A DNA stretch of 64,000 bases from Streptomyces fuscichromogenes (GCF_014645815.1 NZ_BMML01000024.1:1-64000), one strand, 5' to 3'; counted from the first letter of the stretch, positions 25,751 to 34,672 are shown. Notes: generated by a model from the letters alone, not told the origin. Numbers and translations: made by a program.

Positions 25751-26473
25751 ATGGACAGCATCGCCGCCCTCGCGCTGCCCGACCTCTGGGACCGTCTGAC
25801 GGGCACCCAGTCCGACCCCGACCTGTGGGTGGTCCTCGCGACTCTGGTCGCCGCGCTCGCGGTGATCGTCCCGCACGGCCTGTGGCGGATATCCCGCAAC
25901 GCCATCACGATCGCCCACGAGGGCGGCCACGGTCTGGTCGCCCTGCTCACCGGCCGCCAGCTCACCGGCATCCGGCTGCACTCCGACACCAGCGGCCTCA
26001 CGCTCAGCCGGGGCAAGCCGCACGGCATCGGCATGATCCTCACGGCGGCGGCGGGCTACACGGCTCCCCCGCTGCTCGGCCTGGGCGGCGCGGCCCTGCT
26101 CGGCGCCGGCCGCATCACCCTCCTGCTGTGGGCCGCCACGGCGCTGCTCGTCGTGATGCTGGTGATGATCCGCAACGCCTACGGCGTCCTGACGGTGTTC
26201 CTGACCGGCGGCACCTTCCTGCTGGTGTCGTGGCTGGCCGGACCCCAGGTACAGGCGGCGTTCGCGTACGCCGTGGTCTGGTTCCTGCTGCTGGGCGGGG
26301 TCCGCCCGGCCTTCGAACTCCAGGCGAAGCGCTCCCGCGGCGGCGCCGGCGACTCGGACGCCGACCAGCTGTCGAGGCTGACACATCTCCCGGCGGGCGT
26401 ATGGCTGTTCCTGTTCCACACGGTGTCGCTGTGCTCGCTGATCGGCGGCGGCCGCTGGCTGCTCGGCATGTGA
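25751..26473 (+). CDS. M50-type membrane metallopeptidase
   Basis: A 240-residue membrane protein with about six helices. HEGGH (56-60) in the second helix fits the HExxH zinc motif of site-2-type proteases; a second metal site could be supplied by RNAYG near residue 140. It matches the short M50B-like family common in actinobacteria, substrates unknown. Start ATG 25751 has GAGGGAG upstream. Divergent from the SRAP gene. Confidence 0.82.
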   Translation: MDSIAALALPDLWDRLTGTQSDPDLWVVLATLVAALAVIVPHGLWRISRNAITIAHEGGHGLVALLTGRQLTGIRLHSDTSGLTLSRGKPHGIGMILTAAAGYTAPPLLGLGGAALLGAGRITLLLWAATALLVVMLVMIRNAYGVLTVFLTGGTFLLVSWLAGPQVQAAFAYAVVWFLLLGGVRPAFELQAKRSRGGAGDSDADQLSRLTHLPAGVWLFLFHTVSLCSLIGGGRWLLGM

Positions 26474-26475
26474 TG

Positions 26476-26565
26476 CCCGCCCCGAAGGGGCGGCATCACA
26501 GGGGCGCGGGGCTGTACCGATATGCGGCTCCGCCGCGCGGGCGCGACAAGCCCCCACGGCGCCGC
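26476..26565 (+). repeat. Dispersed GC-rich gene-end element, copy 6
   Basis: Starts with a CCGCCCCGAAGGGGCGGC-type hairpin 3 bp after the M50 stop, then GGGGCGCGGGGCTGTACCGA and a GCGGCTCCGCCGCGC hairpin before GCGACAAGCCCCCACGG. It is the longest and most diverged copy and a likely terminator of the M50 gene. Confidence 0.6.
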
Positions 26566-26660
26566 ACCCGCCCACCGGCCCATCCTCGAAGCGGCACCGC
26601 ACCCGCCCACCGGCCGCCCGTCCACCGGCTCACACCGCCCCCTGCCACTAAAGTGACCCC

Positions 26661-27989
26661 ATGGCCGCAAACCCCACCGCACCAACCGCCCTCTGGCCCG
26701 CCCCCTACGCGCGCGGAGCCGTCGACGCCACGGTTCACGTGCCGGGGTCCAAGTCGGTCACCAACCGCGCCCTCGTCCTCGCCGCCCTCGCCTCCGAGCC
26801 GGGCTGGCTGCGCCGCCCCCTGCGCTCCCGCGACACCCTGCTGATGGCCGGTGCCCTGCGCACGATGGGCGTCGGCATCGAGGAGGGCGTGGGCCCGGAC
26901 GGCTCCGGCGAGGCCTGGCGGGTCATCCCCGCCGGGTTCCGCGGCCCCGCCACCGTCGACGTCGGCAACGCCGGCACCGTGATGCGCTTCCTCCCGCCCG
27001 TCGCCACCCTCGCCGCCGGTGACATCCGCTTCGACGGCGACCCGCGCTCCTACGAGCGCCCCCTGCACGGCGTGATCGACGCGCTGCGCACCCTCGGCGC
27101 CCGCATCGACGACGACGGCCGGGGCGCGCTCCCGCTGACCGTGCACGGCGGCGGTGCCCTGGACGGCGGCCCGGTGTCGATCGACGCCTCGTCCTCCTCC
27201 CAGTTCGTGTCGGCCCTCCTGCTCTCCGGCCCGCGCTTCAACCAGGGCGTCGAGGTCCGTCACACCGGCGCGAGCCTCCCCTCGCTCCCGCACATCCGGA
27301 TGACCGTCGACATGCTGCGCGCGGTCGGCGCCCAGGTGGACACCCCCGAGTCGGGCGGCGAGCCGAACGTCTGGCGGGTCACCCCGGGGGCCCTGCTGGG
27401 CCGGGACCTCACGGTCGAACCGGACCTCTCGAACGCCCAGCCGTTCCTCGCCGCGGCCCTGGTGACCGGCGGCAAGGTGCTGATCCCGGACTGGCCGTCC
27501 CGCACCACCCAGCCGGGCGACCGGCTGCGCGAGATCTTCACCGAGATGGGCGGTTCCTGCGAACTGACCGAGTACGGCCTGGAGTTCACCGGCTCGGGCC
27601 GGATCCACGGCATCGACGTCGACCTGGGTGACGTCGGCGAGCTCACCCCCGGCATCGCGGCGGTCGCCGCCCTCGCGGACACCCCCTCCACCCTGCGCGG
27701 GGTGTCCCATCTCCGACTGCACGAGACGGACCGGCTGGCCGCGCTCACCAAGGAGATCAACGAGCTCGGCGGTGACGTCACCGAGACCGCCGACGGGCTG
27801 CGCATCCGCCCGCGCGCGCTGCACGGCGGTGTCTTCCACACCTACGAGGACCACCGCATGGCGACCTCCGGTGCGATCATCGGCCTGGCGGTTGACGGCG
27901 TGCAGATCGAGAACGTGGCGACGACGGCGAAGACCCTGCCGGACTTCCCCGACCTGTGGACCGGGATGCTCGGGAGCGACGGAGCGTAG
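26661..27989 (+). CDS. aroA: 3-Phosphoshikimate 1-carboxyvinyltransferase (EPSP synthase)
   Basis: A 442-residue enzyme of the shikimate pathway, joining PEP and shikimate-3-phosphate. The substrate motifs VPGSKSVTNRALVLAALA (about residues 26-43), GNAGTVMRFLPP and LRLHETDRLAALTKEI are all present, and the two-domain repeat length is normal. Start ATG 26661. It is followed 12 bp later by rsgA, probably in one transcript; the pairing is common in actinobacteria. Confidence 0.97.
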   Translation: MAANPTAPTALWPAPYARGAVDATVHVPGSKSVTNRALVLAALASEPGWLRRPLRSRDTLLMAGALRTMGVGIEEGVGPDGSGEAWRVIPAGFRGPATVDVGNAGTVMRFLPPVATLAAGDIRFDGDPRSYERPLHGVIDALRTLGARIDDDGRGALPLTVHGGGALDGGPVSIDASSSSQFVSALLLSGPRFNQGVEVRHTGASLPSLPHIRMTVDMLRAVGAQVDTPESGGEPNVWRVTPGALLGRDLTVEPDLSNAQPFLAAALVTGGKVLIPDWPSRTTQPGDRLREIFTEMGGSCELTEYGLEFTGSGRIHGIDVDLGDVGELTPGIAAVAALADTPSTLRGVSHLRLHETDRLAALTKEINELGGDVTETADGLRIRPRALHGGVFHTYEDHRMATSGAIIGLAVDGVQIENVATTAKTLPDFPDLWTGMLGSDGA

Positions 27990-28001
27990 GGGCGTACGAC
28001 G

Positions 28002-29012
28002 ATGCGCCGCTACGGCAAGCACACCGACGAGGACGACATCCGCGCCCGCCCGAACCGCAAGGGCAACCGGCCGCGGACGCACATCCGCCCGAAGCACGAG
28101 GACGCGGCCGAGGGGATGGTCCTCACCGTCGACCGGGGCCGTCTGACCTGTCTGGTCGAGGACCGCACGATCCTCGCGATGAAGGCCCGCGAGCTGGGCC
28201 GCAAGGCGGCGGTGGTCGGCGACCGGGTGGCCCTGGTCGGCGATCTGTCCGGCCGGAAGGACACCCTCGCCCGGATCGTGCGCATCGAGGACCGCACGTC
28301 CGTGCTCCGCCGGACCGCCGACGACGACGATCCGTTCGAGCGGGTGGTCGTCGCCAACGCCGACCAGCTGGCGATCGTCACGGCCCTGGCCGATCCCGAG
28401 CCCCGCCCCCGCCTGATCGACCGCTGCCTGGTCGCCGCCTACGACGGCGGCCTCACCCCGCTCCTGGTCATGACCAAGTCGGACCTGGCCCCACCGGACA
28501 AGCTCCTGGAGCTGTACGGCGACCTGGAGATCCCGTACGTGGTCACGAGCCGCGAGGAACTGGCGGCGGGCGACGCGGCCCACCGGGTCCGGGAACAGCT
28601 CGACGGCAGGGTCACCGCGTTCGTCGGCCACTCCGGCGTCGGCAAGACCACGCTGGTGAACGCCTTGGTCCCCGAGGACCTCCGGCGTACGACCGGGCAC
28701 GTGAACGCGGTGACCGGCCGCGGCCGCCACACCACGACCTCCGCGCTCGCCCTCCCGCTCTCCGGCGACGAGGGCTGGGTCATCGACACCCCGGGCGTCC
28801 GCTCCTTCGGTCTGGCCCACATCGACCCGTCCCGGGTGATCCACGCGTTCCCCGACCTGGAGCCCGGCACGGAGAACTGCCCGCGCGCGTGCAGCCACGA
28901 CGAGCCGGACTGCGCGTTGGACGAGTGGGTCGCCGAGGGGCACGCGGACCCGGCCCGCCTCTATTCGCTGCGCCGGCTGCTGGCGACGCGGGAGCGCACG
29001 GAGGGCGACTGA
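28002..29012 (+). CDS. rsgA: Ribosome small subunit-dependent GTPase
   Basis: A 336-residue circularly permuted GTPase that helps mature the 30S subunit. An OB-fold N-terminus (to about residue 100) is followed by G4 TKSD, then G1 GHSGVGKTTL, and G3 DTPGVRSFG, which is the permuted order. The C-terminal zinc knuckle CPRACSHDEPDC supplies Cys/His ligands. Start ATG 28002. Confidence 0.95.
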   Translation: MRRYGKHTDEDDIRARPNRKGNRPRTHIRPKHEDAAEGMVLTVDRGRLTCLVEDRTILAMKARELGRKAAVVGDRVALVGDLSGRKDTLARIVRIEDRTSVLRRTADDDDPFERVVVANADQLAIVTALADPEPRPRLIDRCLVAAYDGGLTPLLVMTKSDLAPPDKLLELYGDLEIPYVVTSREELAAGDAAHRVREQLDGRVTAFVGHSGVGKTTLVNALVPEDLRRTTGHVNAVTGRGRHTTTSALALPLSGDEGWVIDTPGVRSFGLAHIDPSRVIHAFPDLEPGTENCPRACSHDEPDCALDEWVAEGHADPARLYSLRRLLATRERTEGD

Positions 29013-29088
29013 CCACCGGGGTGTTTGTCATGACCCGAGTTCGGTAAGTGCATAATCGCACCGAGCTGGACATACGGGAGGACAGCAC

Positions 29089-29412
29089 ATGGCGTGGCTG
29101 CTGGTGATCGTGGCCGGGATCCTGGAGACCGGGTTCGCCGTGTGCCTCAAGCTCTCCCACGGCTTCACCCGGCTATGGCCGACGGTGGCCTTCGCCTCCT
29201 TCGCCCTCGGCAGCTTCGGCCTCCTGACCCTCTCCCTGAAGAAGCTGGACGTGGGCCCGGCGTACGCGGTCTGGACCGGCATCGGCGCGGCCGGCACGGC
29301 CATCTACGGCATGGTCTTCCTGGGCGACCTGGTCTCGACCCTGAAGATCGTCTCCATCAGCCTGGTGATCGCAGGCGTGATCGGCCTCCAACTCTCGGGT
29401 TCCGCCCACTGA
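29089..29412 (+). CDS. Small multidrug resistance (SMR) family transporter
   Basis: A 107-residue, four-helix SMR protein. The essential membrane Glu is Glu13 (GILETGFAVCLK), and GPAYAVWTGIGAAGTAIYG is the conserved helix 3. Overall it resembles the SugE/Gdx guanidinium-exporter subgroup more than EmrE, but the substrate is not certain. GGGAGGAC precedes the ATG. No second SMR gene is adjacent, so a homodimer is expected. Confidence 0.9.
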   Translation: MAWLLVIVAGILETGFAVCLKLSHGFTRLWPTVAFASFALGSFGLLTLSLKKLDVGPAYAVWTGIGAAGTAIYGMVFLGDLVSTLKIVSISLVIAGVIGLQLSGSAH

Positions 29413-29447
29413 AGCGCCCCGTACTCAAGGAAGCGCCCGTACTCAAG

Positions 29448-29500
29448 CGCCCCAAAGGGGCGCGGGGAACTGCGCGACCAGCCCCCACCCACCCGCGGCC
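29448..29500 (+). repeat. Dispersed GC-rich gene-end element, copy 7
   Basis: GCGCCCCAAAGGGGCGCGGGG hairpin-like start, then AACTGCGCGACCAGCCCCCA. It lies between the convergent SMR and TetR genes, preceded by a short tandem repeat of CGTACTCAAGGAAGCGCC type (29420-29447). Likely bidirectional terminator. Confidence 0.65.
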
Positions 29501-29519
29501 GGCACACAGCCCGCACCCC

Positions 29520-30122
29520 TCACACCGGCTGCCGATACAGCGCCCCGCGCACCAGCTCCGCCACCCCGCCCTCCCCCGGCGGTGCCGCGACACAGGACAG
29601 CGCGAGCCGTACCACCAGCTCGCACGACCGGGCCAGCTCACCGTTCCCCTTCCCGGCCCCCGCCCCGGACAGCACCGCCACCGCCCGGTCCCGCACGATC
29701 TGCACGAAGTCCCCGGGAGAGGGCAACGGCCCGTCCGCCCTCCGCTGGGCCGGCACCGCCGAGGAGGACGGCACCGCGGACAGCGTCGGCGACGGCAGCC
29801 GCTCGCTCCAGCACCCCGTGAGCATCGCCCGCACCAGCACGTTCTCCCGGCCCGCCACCGCCATCCACTCGGCGGTCGCGGTGAGCCGCTCGCGCGCCTC
29901 GGCATGGCTGCCCAACGCCCGCTCGACCCCCGCGAGATACCCGTCGGCCTCCCTGCGCACCAGCGCCCTCGCCAGGCCTTCCTTGCTGCCGAACTCGTTG
30001 TACAGCGTCTGCCGGGACACCCCGGCCGCCGCCGCCACGTCGACCATCCGCACGGCAGCCCACGGCCTGCGCGCAAGTGCCGCGTACGCGGCGTCCAGTA
30101 GGGACTCCCGGGCTGCCGGCAT
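29520..30122 (-). CDS. TetR-family transcriptional regulator
   Basis: A 200-residue TetR protein. The helix-turn-helix is in residues about 12-55 (AAYAALARRPWAAVRMVDVAAAAGVSRQTLYNEFGSKEGLARAL). The ligand domain has no recognisable signature. ATG at 30122 or 30125 can start, both after AGGGAGG. Upstream in-frame sequence to 30239 lacks conservation. It converges on the SMR gene; whether it controls it is unknown. Confidence 0.85.
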   Translation of the reverse strand: MPAARESLLDAAYAALARRPWAAVRMVDVAAAAGVSRQTLYNEFGSKEGLARALVRREADGYLAGVERALGSHAEARERLTATAEWMAVAGRENVLVRAMLTGCWSERLPSPTLSAVPSSSAVPAQRRADGPLPSPGDFVQIVRDRAVAVLSGAGAGKGNGELARSCELVVRLALSCVAAPPGEGGVAELVRGALYRQPV

Positions 30123-30331
30123 CATCGCCTCCCTGGGGCGAGCGACTCTGCGCCCAGATTTGACGCGCACGAATCGACTGTCAAGGGTTCGCGAAGGCAT
30201 CGGGGGGCGCCCTTCGGCCAACACGCGCGGGCGCGCCACGGTCGTGCCGAGGTCACCGCCCGATCACTTACCGGCATCACCCGCCCTCCCCCGGTAGCCC
30301 CGCGCCCGCCCCTGCAGATACCGTTCGTCAC

Positions 30332-31132
30332 ATGCCGGACTACCTTGATGACCTGCGTCTCGCCCATGTGCTCGCGGACGCGGCCGACGCCGCGACCATG
30401 GGCCGCTTCAAGGCCCTCGACCTCAAGGTCGAGACCAAGCCGGACATGACCCCGGTGAGCGAGGCGGACAAGGCCGCCGAGGAACTGATCCGCGGCCAGT
30501 TGCAGCGTGCGCGCCCGCGGGACGCGGTCCTCGGCGAGGAGTACGGCATCGAGGGCACCGGCCCGCGCCGCTGGGTGATCGACCCGATCGACGGCACCAA
30601 GAACTACGTGCGCGGCGTCCCGGTCTGGGCGACCCTGATCTCCCTGATGGAGGCGGCCGAGGGCGGCTACCAGCCGGTCGTCGGCTTGGTCTCCGCGCCC
30701 GCGCTGGGCCGGCGCTGGTGGGCCGCGAAGGGACACGGCGCCTTCACCGGCCGCAGTCTGTCCTCGGCGAGCCGGCTGCGTGTCTCCAAGGTCTCGAAGC
30801 TGGCCGACGCGTCCTTCGCGTACTCCTCGCTGGGCGGCTGGGAGGAGCGGGGGCACCTGAACGGGTTCCTGGACCTCACCCGCGACGTGTGGCGCACGCG
30901 CGCGTACGGCGACTTCTGGCCGTACATGATGGTCGCCGAGGGGTCCGTGGACATCTGTGCCGAGCCGGAGCTGTCCCTGTGGGACATGGCGGCCAACGCC
31001 ATCGTGGTGACGGAGGCCGGCGGCACCTTCACCGGCCTCGACGGCCGTCCGGGTCCGCACAGCGGCAACGCGGCCGCGTCCAACGGCCTGCTCCACGACG
31101 AGCTGCTGTCGTACCTCGCCCAGCGTTACTGA
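30332..31132 (+). CDS. hisN: Histidinol-phosphatase (inositol monophosphatase family)
   Basis: A 266-residue metal-dependent phosphatase. The metal motifs are GEEYG (Glu69, Glu70), DPIDGTKN (Asp84, Asp87) and WDMAA near residue 215. The sequence matches actinobacterial HisN, which dephosphorylates histidinol phosphate in histidine synthesis (established in Streptomyces/Corynebacterium). Start ATG 30332. Inositol monophosphatase activity cannot be excluded by sequence alone. Confidence 0.88.
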   Translation: MPDYLDDLRLAHVLADAADAATMGRFKALDLKVETKPDMTPVSEADKAAEELIRGQLQRARPRDAVLGEEYGIEGTGPRRWVIDPIDGTKNYVRGVPVWATLISLMEAAEGGYQPVVGLVSAPALGRRWWAAKGHGAFTGRSLSSASRLRVSKVSKLADASFAYSSLGGWEERGHLNGFLDLTRDVWRTRAYGDFWPYMMVAEGSVDICAEPELSLWDMAANAIVVTEAGGTFTGLDGRPGPHSGNAAASNGLLHDELLSYLAQRY

Positions 31133-31324
31133 AACGGCCTTCTGGGGCGCGACGGGGCTGAGCGGGGTCACCGACCCCAGCACATATGAGCGCGTGCGCC
31201 CTCAATTGGATACGCGCACCCCCTTGTTGACCCTCGCTTTACCTGCCACCCTGAGAGAACCCTCACTTGTGCGTTTGTGAATCGTCGAACTATCCCGGCG
31301 ATCTCCCAGGAGGTGGCACCTTCC

Positions 31325-31717
31325 ATGCTCGTCCGTGACGCCATGAGCACGGTCGTCCTCACCGTCGGCCCCGCCCACACCCTCCGCCAGGCAGCCGCCC
31401 TGATGTCCGCGCGCCGCGTGGGCGCGGCGATCGTCCACGACCCGGACGCCGGCGGCATCGGCATCCTCACCGAACGCGACATCCTCAACTCCGTGGGCCT
31501 CGGCCAGAACCCGGACACCGAGCCCATCCACGCCCACACCACCAACGACGTCGTGTTCGCCACCCCGACCTGGACGCTGGAGGAGGCGGCCCGGGCGATG
31601 GCCCACGGCGGCTTCCGCCATCTGATCGTCCTGGACGGCGGCGAGCCGGCCGGCATCGTCTCGGTCCGCGACATCATCCGCTGCTGGGCCCCGGCCCGCG
31701 CACCGCAGCCCGCGTAA
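31325..31717 (+). CDS. CBS-domain pair protein
   Basis: A 130-residue protein made of two CBS motifs (residues about 3-60 and 68-125), a fold that binds adenosine nucleotides. MLVRDAMSTVVLTVGPAHTLRQAA and HTTNDVVFATPTWTLEEAARAM begin each unit. ATG at 31325 is chosen because AGGAGGTG lies directly upstream, not the start at 31277. No effector domain is fused, so it may regulate a partner protein; none is obvious nearby. Confidence 0.88.
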   Translation: MLVRDAMSTVVLTVGPAHTLRQAAALMSARRVGAAIVHDPDAGGIGILTERDILNSVGLGQNPDTEPIHAHTTNDVVFATPTWTLEEAARAMAHGGFRHLIVLDGGEPAGIVSVRDIIRCWAPARAPQPA

Positions 31718-31802
31718 CGGCCCGCACCGACCTGCCGAACGGGCCGGACCCCGCCCTCCCGGGGATCCGGCTCACTTCACCGGCCCCGAACTCGATCCCA
31801 AA

Positions 31803-31817
31803 TTGGATTACGTCCAA
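31803..31817. promoter_or_regulatory. TTGGA-N5-TCCAA palindrome upstream of Fur-family gene
   Basis: A perfect 5-bp inverted repeat in an AT-richer stretch, about 65 bp before the Fur-type gene. It resembles Fur/PerR operators in size and symmetry. A likely autoregulatory site (inference). Confidence 0.55.
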
Positions 31818-31844
31818 GTCAAGCAGGGCTCCAAAGTCACACCT

Positions 31845-31875
31845 GTTCGGAAAAAGGTGCCCCGGCTGTTAGGCT
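31845..31875 (+). promoter_or_regulatory. Candidate promoter of Fur-family gene (leaderless)
   Basis: A -10-like TAGGCT at 31870-31875 lies seven bases before the ATG at 31883, and no ribosome site is visible, so transcription may start at the initiation codon. The -35 match (TTCGGA, about 18 bp upstream) is weak. Confidence 0.4.
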
Positions 31876-31882
31876 GAATTCC

Positions 31883-32302
31883 ATGAGTGACCTTCTGGAG
31901 CGGCTGCGTGGACGCGGATGGCGGATGACCGCGCAGCGTCGCGTCGTGGCCGAGGTACTCGACGGCGAACACGTCCATCTGACGGCCGACGAGGTGCACT
32001 CCAGGGCCGTCGTCAAGCTGCCCGAGATCTCCCGGGCGACCGTCTACAACACGCTGGGTGAGCTGGTCTCGCTCGGCGAGGTCCTAGAGGTCTCGACGGA
32101 CAAGCGCGCCAAGCGGTACGACCCGAACGCGCACCGGCCGCACCACCACCTGGTCTGCGCCCGCTGCGGCTCGATCCGCGACGTCCACCCGACCGGCAAC
32201 CCGCTGGCCGACCTCCCCAGCTCGGAGCGGTTCGGCTTCACGGTCTCCGACGTCGAGGTGACCTACCGCGGCCTGTGCCCGGACTGCGCGGCGGCCGCCT
32301 GA
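31883..32302 (+). CDS. Fur-family regulator (PerR/CatR-like)
   Basis: A 139-residue metalloregulator. N-terminal winged helix (1-80; RMTAQRRVVAEVLDG, ISRATVYNTL) and dimer domain with HRPHHHLVC. CARC and CPDC form the structural zinc site. The residue after IR in SIRDVHP is Asp, as in peroxide sensor PerR, rather than the Glu usual in Fur. S. coelicolor has four Fur proteins; this locus corresponds, from memory, to the peroxide regulator CatR, but no catalase gene is adjacent, so I leave the symbol blank. Confidence 0.88.
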   Translation: MSDLLERLRGRGWRMTAQRRVVAEVLDGEHVHLTADEVHSRAVVKLPEISRATVYNTLGELVSLGEVLEVSTDKRAKRYDPNAHRPHHHLVCARCGSIRDVHPTGNPLADLPSSERFGFTVSDVEVTYRGLCPDCAAAA

Positions 32303-32312
32303 CGAACGTCCC

Positions 32313-32356
32313 GAAGGCCCCGGCGCTCCTCACCCGCGAGGAGCGCCGGGGCCTTC
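32313..32356. terminator. Strong hairpin terminator after Fur-family gene
   Basis: Perfect 19-bp stem (32313-32331 with 32338-32356) with a six-base loop, 10 bp beyond the stop. The longest hairpin in the window; it separates the Fur gene from the opposing tRNA. Confidence 0.9.
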
Positions 32357-32399
32357 GTCGTGCCCCGCGGGCCTCCACGGCGGACCCCGGAAACAAAAA

Positions 32400-32437
32400 C
32401 CGAGGGCCGGAACCCGTTTCCGGATTCCGGCCCTCGG
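32400..32437 (-). terminator. Terminator of initiator tRNA gene (copy 1)
   Basis: Inverted repeat CCGAGGGCCGGAA (32400-32412) with TTCCGGCCCTCGG (32425-32437), 13-bp perfect stem, just past the tRNA 3' end; in the leftward direction it is followed by GTTTTTGTTT, a good T-rich tail. Confidence 0.88.
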
Positions 32438-32444
32438 CCTTCAG

Positions 32445-32518
32445 TAGCGGGGACAGGATTTGAACCTGCGACCTCTGGGTTATGAGCCCAGCGAGCTACC
32501 GAGCTGCTCCACCCCGCG
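32445..32518 (-). tRNA. tRNA-Met, initiator type (CAT), copy 1
   Basis: A 74-nt cloverleaf on the minus strand with anticodon CAT in GGGCTCATAACCC. Three consecutive G:C pairs in the anticodon stem and no Watson-Crick pair at the acceptor end (C1 opposite U72) mark an initiator tRNA. CCA is not encoded. Identical to the copy at 34714-34787. Confidence 0.93.
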
Positions 32519-32613
32519 TCGATGAACAGAACACTACGTGAGGGACCCGGACGGAAGCAAATCAATACCCGGCAACCCACCTGACCTGCGGGAACGCATC
32601 GACCGGCAGCGGC

Positions 32614-34455
32614 TTACGCCGACAGCTCCTCGTGCAGCGCGTCCCGGAGCCGGCCCGCCCGCTCGCTCACCTCCGCCGGCCCCAGCGCCACCGCCCGGTC
32701 GGCCCACCGCTGCCCCTCCGCCAGCTCACCACGACGCGCGTAGACCAGGGCGAGCCGCAACGCCGCCCGCCCGTGCCCGGCGTCGGCGGCCCGCTCCCAC
32801 CACACCGCCGCCTCCGGCTCGCTCCCCTCCCGGGCCAGCAGCAGCCCGAGGTTGAACGCGCCGTTGCGCGACCCGGCCTCGGCGGCCGCCCGGTACCAGC
32901 GCGCCGCCTCCACCACGTCCCCGCGCGCCGCGGCCAGCATCCCGACCCGGACCTGGGCGCGCCGGTGCCCCTGCGACGCGGCCCGCTCGTACCACTCCTC
33001 GCACTCGGTCTTCACGTTCAGGGACGACTCCCCGAGCTCGTGCTCGGACACCGCGGGCCGACGTGCGTCGAGGACGGCGGCGAGCCGGTAGGCGGCCTCG
33101 GCGCTGCCCCCGCCCGCCGCGCACCGCAGATGGCGCTCGGCGGCGGCCTCGTCGCCCTCGCGCAGCCGGGCGATGCCGACCTGGAGGGCCGCCTCCGTGT
33201 GCCCGGCGGCGGCCGCCCGCTCGTAGCACTGCAGCGCGACCCGGTCCTCGCCGCGCCCGGCGTAGAGGATCCCGAGGTTGAACGCGGCGTCCACGCTGCC
33301 CGCCTCCGCCGCCTTGGAGAACCACGGCTCGGCCCCGCTCGTGTCGCCGACCTGGAGCAGCAGGATGGCGAGCGCGTTCGCGGCCTCGCGGTGCCCCGCG
33401 TAGGCGGCCCGCCGGTACCACTGCTCGGCCTGCGCGGTCCGCCCCTGCTCGACGCAGAGCAGGGCGAGGTTGTACGCCCCGTTGTCGTCACCGGCGTCCA
33501 TCGCCGCCCGGTACCAGCGCTCGGCGGTCTGTGTCTCACCGCGCTCGGCGTGCAGCGCGCCGAGCGCGTTCGCCGCGTTGCCGTCGCCGTCCTGGGCGGC
33601 CCGCAGCCACCACACCGCGGCGCTCTCGGTGTCCCCGGCGTCGCGCAGCAGGAAGCCGAGCGCGCAGGCGGCCCGGGCCTCGCCGTCCCTGGCGGAGGTC
33701 AGGTACCAGCGCCCGGCCTCCTTGAGCTCGCCGCGCTTCTCCAGGATCGCGCCGAGGTGCAGCGCGGCGCGCCGGTGCCCGCGCGCGGCGGCCTGCCGAT
33801 ACCACTGCTCGGCCTCGTCGGCGTCCTGGGCCCCGGCCGGGGTCTCCGTGTCGACGCCGGGGTCGGGCCCGATCTCGCCCTCGCCCACGGCGGCCCTGCG
33901 GTCGAGCGCGCGCGCCAGCCGGTACGCCGCCTCCCGGTGGCCGCGCTCGGCGGCGGCCCGCATCCACGGTGCGGCGTCCGCGTCGCCCCGGTGCTCCAGC
34001 AGGTCGGCCAGCGCGTAGGCGCCGAGCGCGTGACCCTGTTCGGCGGACTGGCACAGCCAGTACTCGGCGGCGGGTTCGTCGCCGCGTTCGCGGTGGTGGC
34101 GGCCGAGCGCATGGGCGGCGGCCGCGGATCCGGCGACAGCGGCGATCCGCCACCAGCCGGCGGCCTCCTCGGGGTAGCCGCGCTGGTGCAGCAGGACACC
34201 CAGGTTGTTGGCGGCCGCCCGGTCTCCGGCGGCGGTGGCCGCGCGCAGTTGCGGCTCGGCTCCGTCGAGGTCGCCACGGCGCAGCAGCATGGCGCCGAGC
34301 ACACTCATCGACTCGACGTCACCGGCCTCGGCCCGGAGTCGACGGCGTGCCTCCTCAGCGGCCTCGGCGGCCTCGTCGCGGGTCGGCTCCTCGCCCGAAG
34401 GCTGCACAAATCGCCCTGTCTCGAACAGAGTTGCCTTGTCCCCCATAACGTTCAT
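32614..34455 (-). CDS. Sel1/TPR repeat protein
   Basis: A 613-residue solenoid of roughly 13-14 Sel1-like units of about 36 residues, each near A(A/E)xWYxxAAxxGHxxAAxxLGxLxxxRG. Two longer inserts interrupt the array (about residues 185-210 and 455-475). No enzymatic domain, signal or membrane helix. Such repeats scaffold protein contacts; the partner is unknown. The ATG at 34455 has a weak AGGTGG site; another ATG is three codons in. It lies between the two tRNA genes. Confidence 0.87.
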   Translation of the reverse strand: MNVMGDKATLFETGRFVQPSGEEPTRDEAAEAAEEARRRLRAEAGDVESMSVLGAMLLRRGDLDGAEPQLRAATAAGDRAAANNLGVLLHQRGYPEEAAGWWRIAAVAGSAAAAHALGRHHRERGDEPAAEYWLCQSAEQGHALGAYALADLLEHRGDADAAPWMRAAAERGHREAAYRLARALDRRAAVGEGEIGPDPGVDTETPAGAQDADEAEQWYRQAAARGHRRAALHLGAILEKRGELKEAGRWYLTSARDGEARAACALGFLLRDAGDTESAAVWWLRAAQDGDGNAANALGALHAERGETQTAERWYRAAMDAGDDNGAYNLALLCVEQGRTAQAEQWYRRAAYAGHREAANALAILLLQVGDTSGAEPWFSKAAEAGSVDAAFNLGILYAGRGEDRVALQCYERAAAAGHTEAALQVGIARLREGDEAAAERHLRCAAGGGSAEAAYRLAAVLDARRPAVSEHELGESSLNVKTECEEWYERAASQGHRRAQVRVGMLAAARGDVVEAARWYRAAAEAGSRNGAFNLGLLLAREGSEPEAAVWWERAADAGHGRAALRLALVYARRGELAEGQRWADRAVALGPAEVSERAGRLRDALHEELSA

Positions 34456-34672
34456 CGTCGCACCACCTGCAACCTGGGTACACCACGTATACCGCAGACC
34501 GTGAGGTCACTTCAGCGTTTTGTCGACATGCCCACAGAACGACAAGTCAAACACATCTCCGCCAACTCCCCACAGCGGCACGGCGACCCAGCTACCGGTA
34601 CATGCGTTCGCCGCCCGTCCGGACACCGGGAGCCGTCCGGAGGGGCACCGCCGTCCGGCCGCGGACATGCGC

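Noticed and set aside
24884..26602. Possible long SRAP protein with 300-residue N-terminal extension
   Set aside because: SRAP proteins need Cys2 at the N-terminus, so the start is MCGRY; the rest is antisense to the M50 gene.
29013..29088. Guanidine riboswitch (mini-ykkC/ykkC-III) before the SMR gene
   Set aside because: An ACGG occurs near the ribosome site, but I cannot form the two hairpins with ACGR loops or a pseudoknot, so the evidence is too weak.
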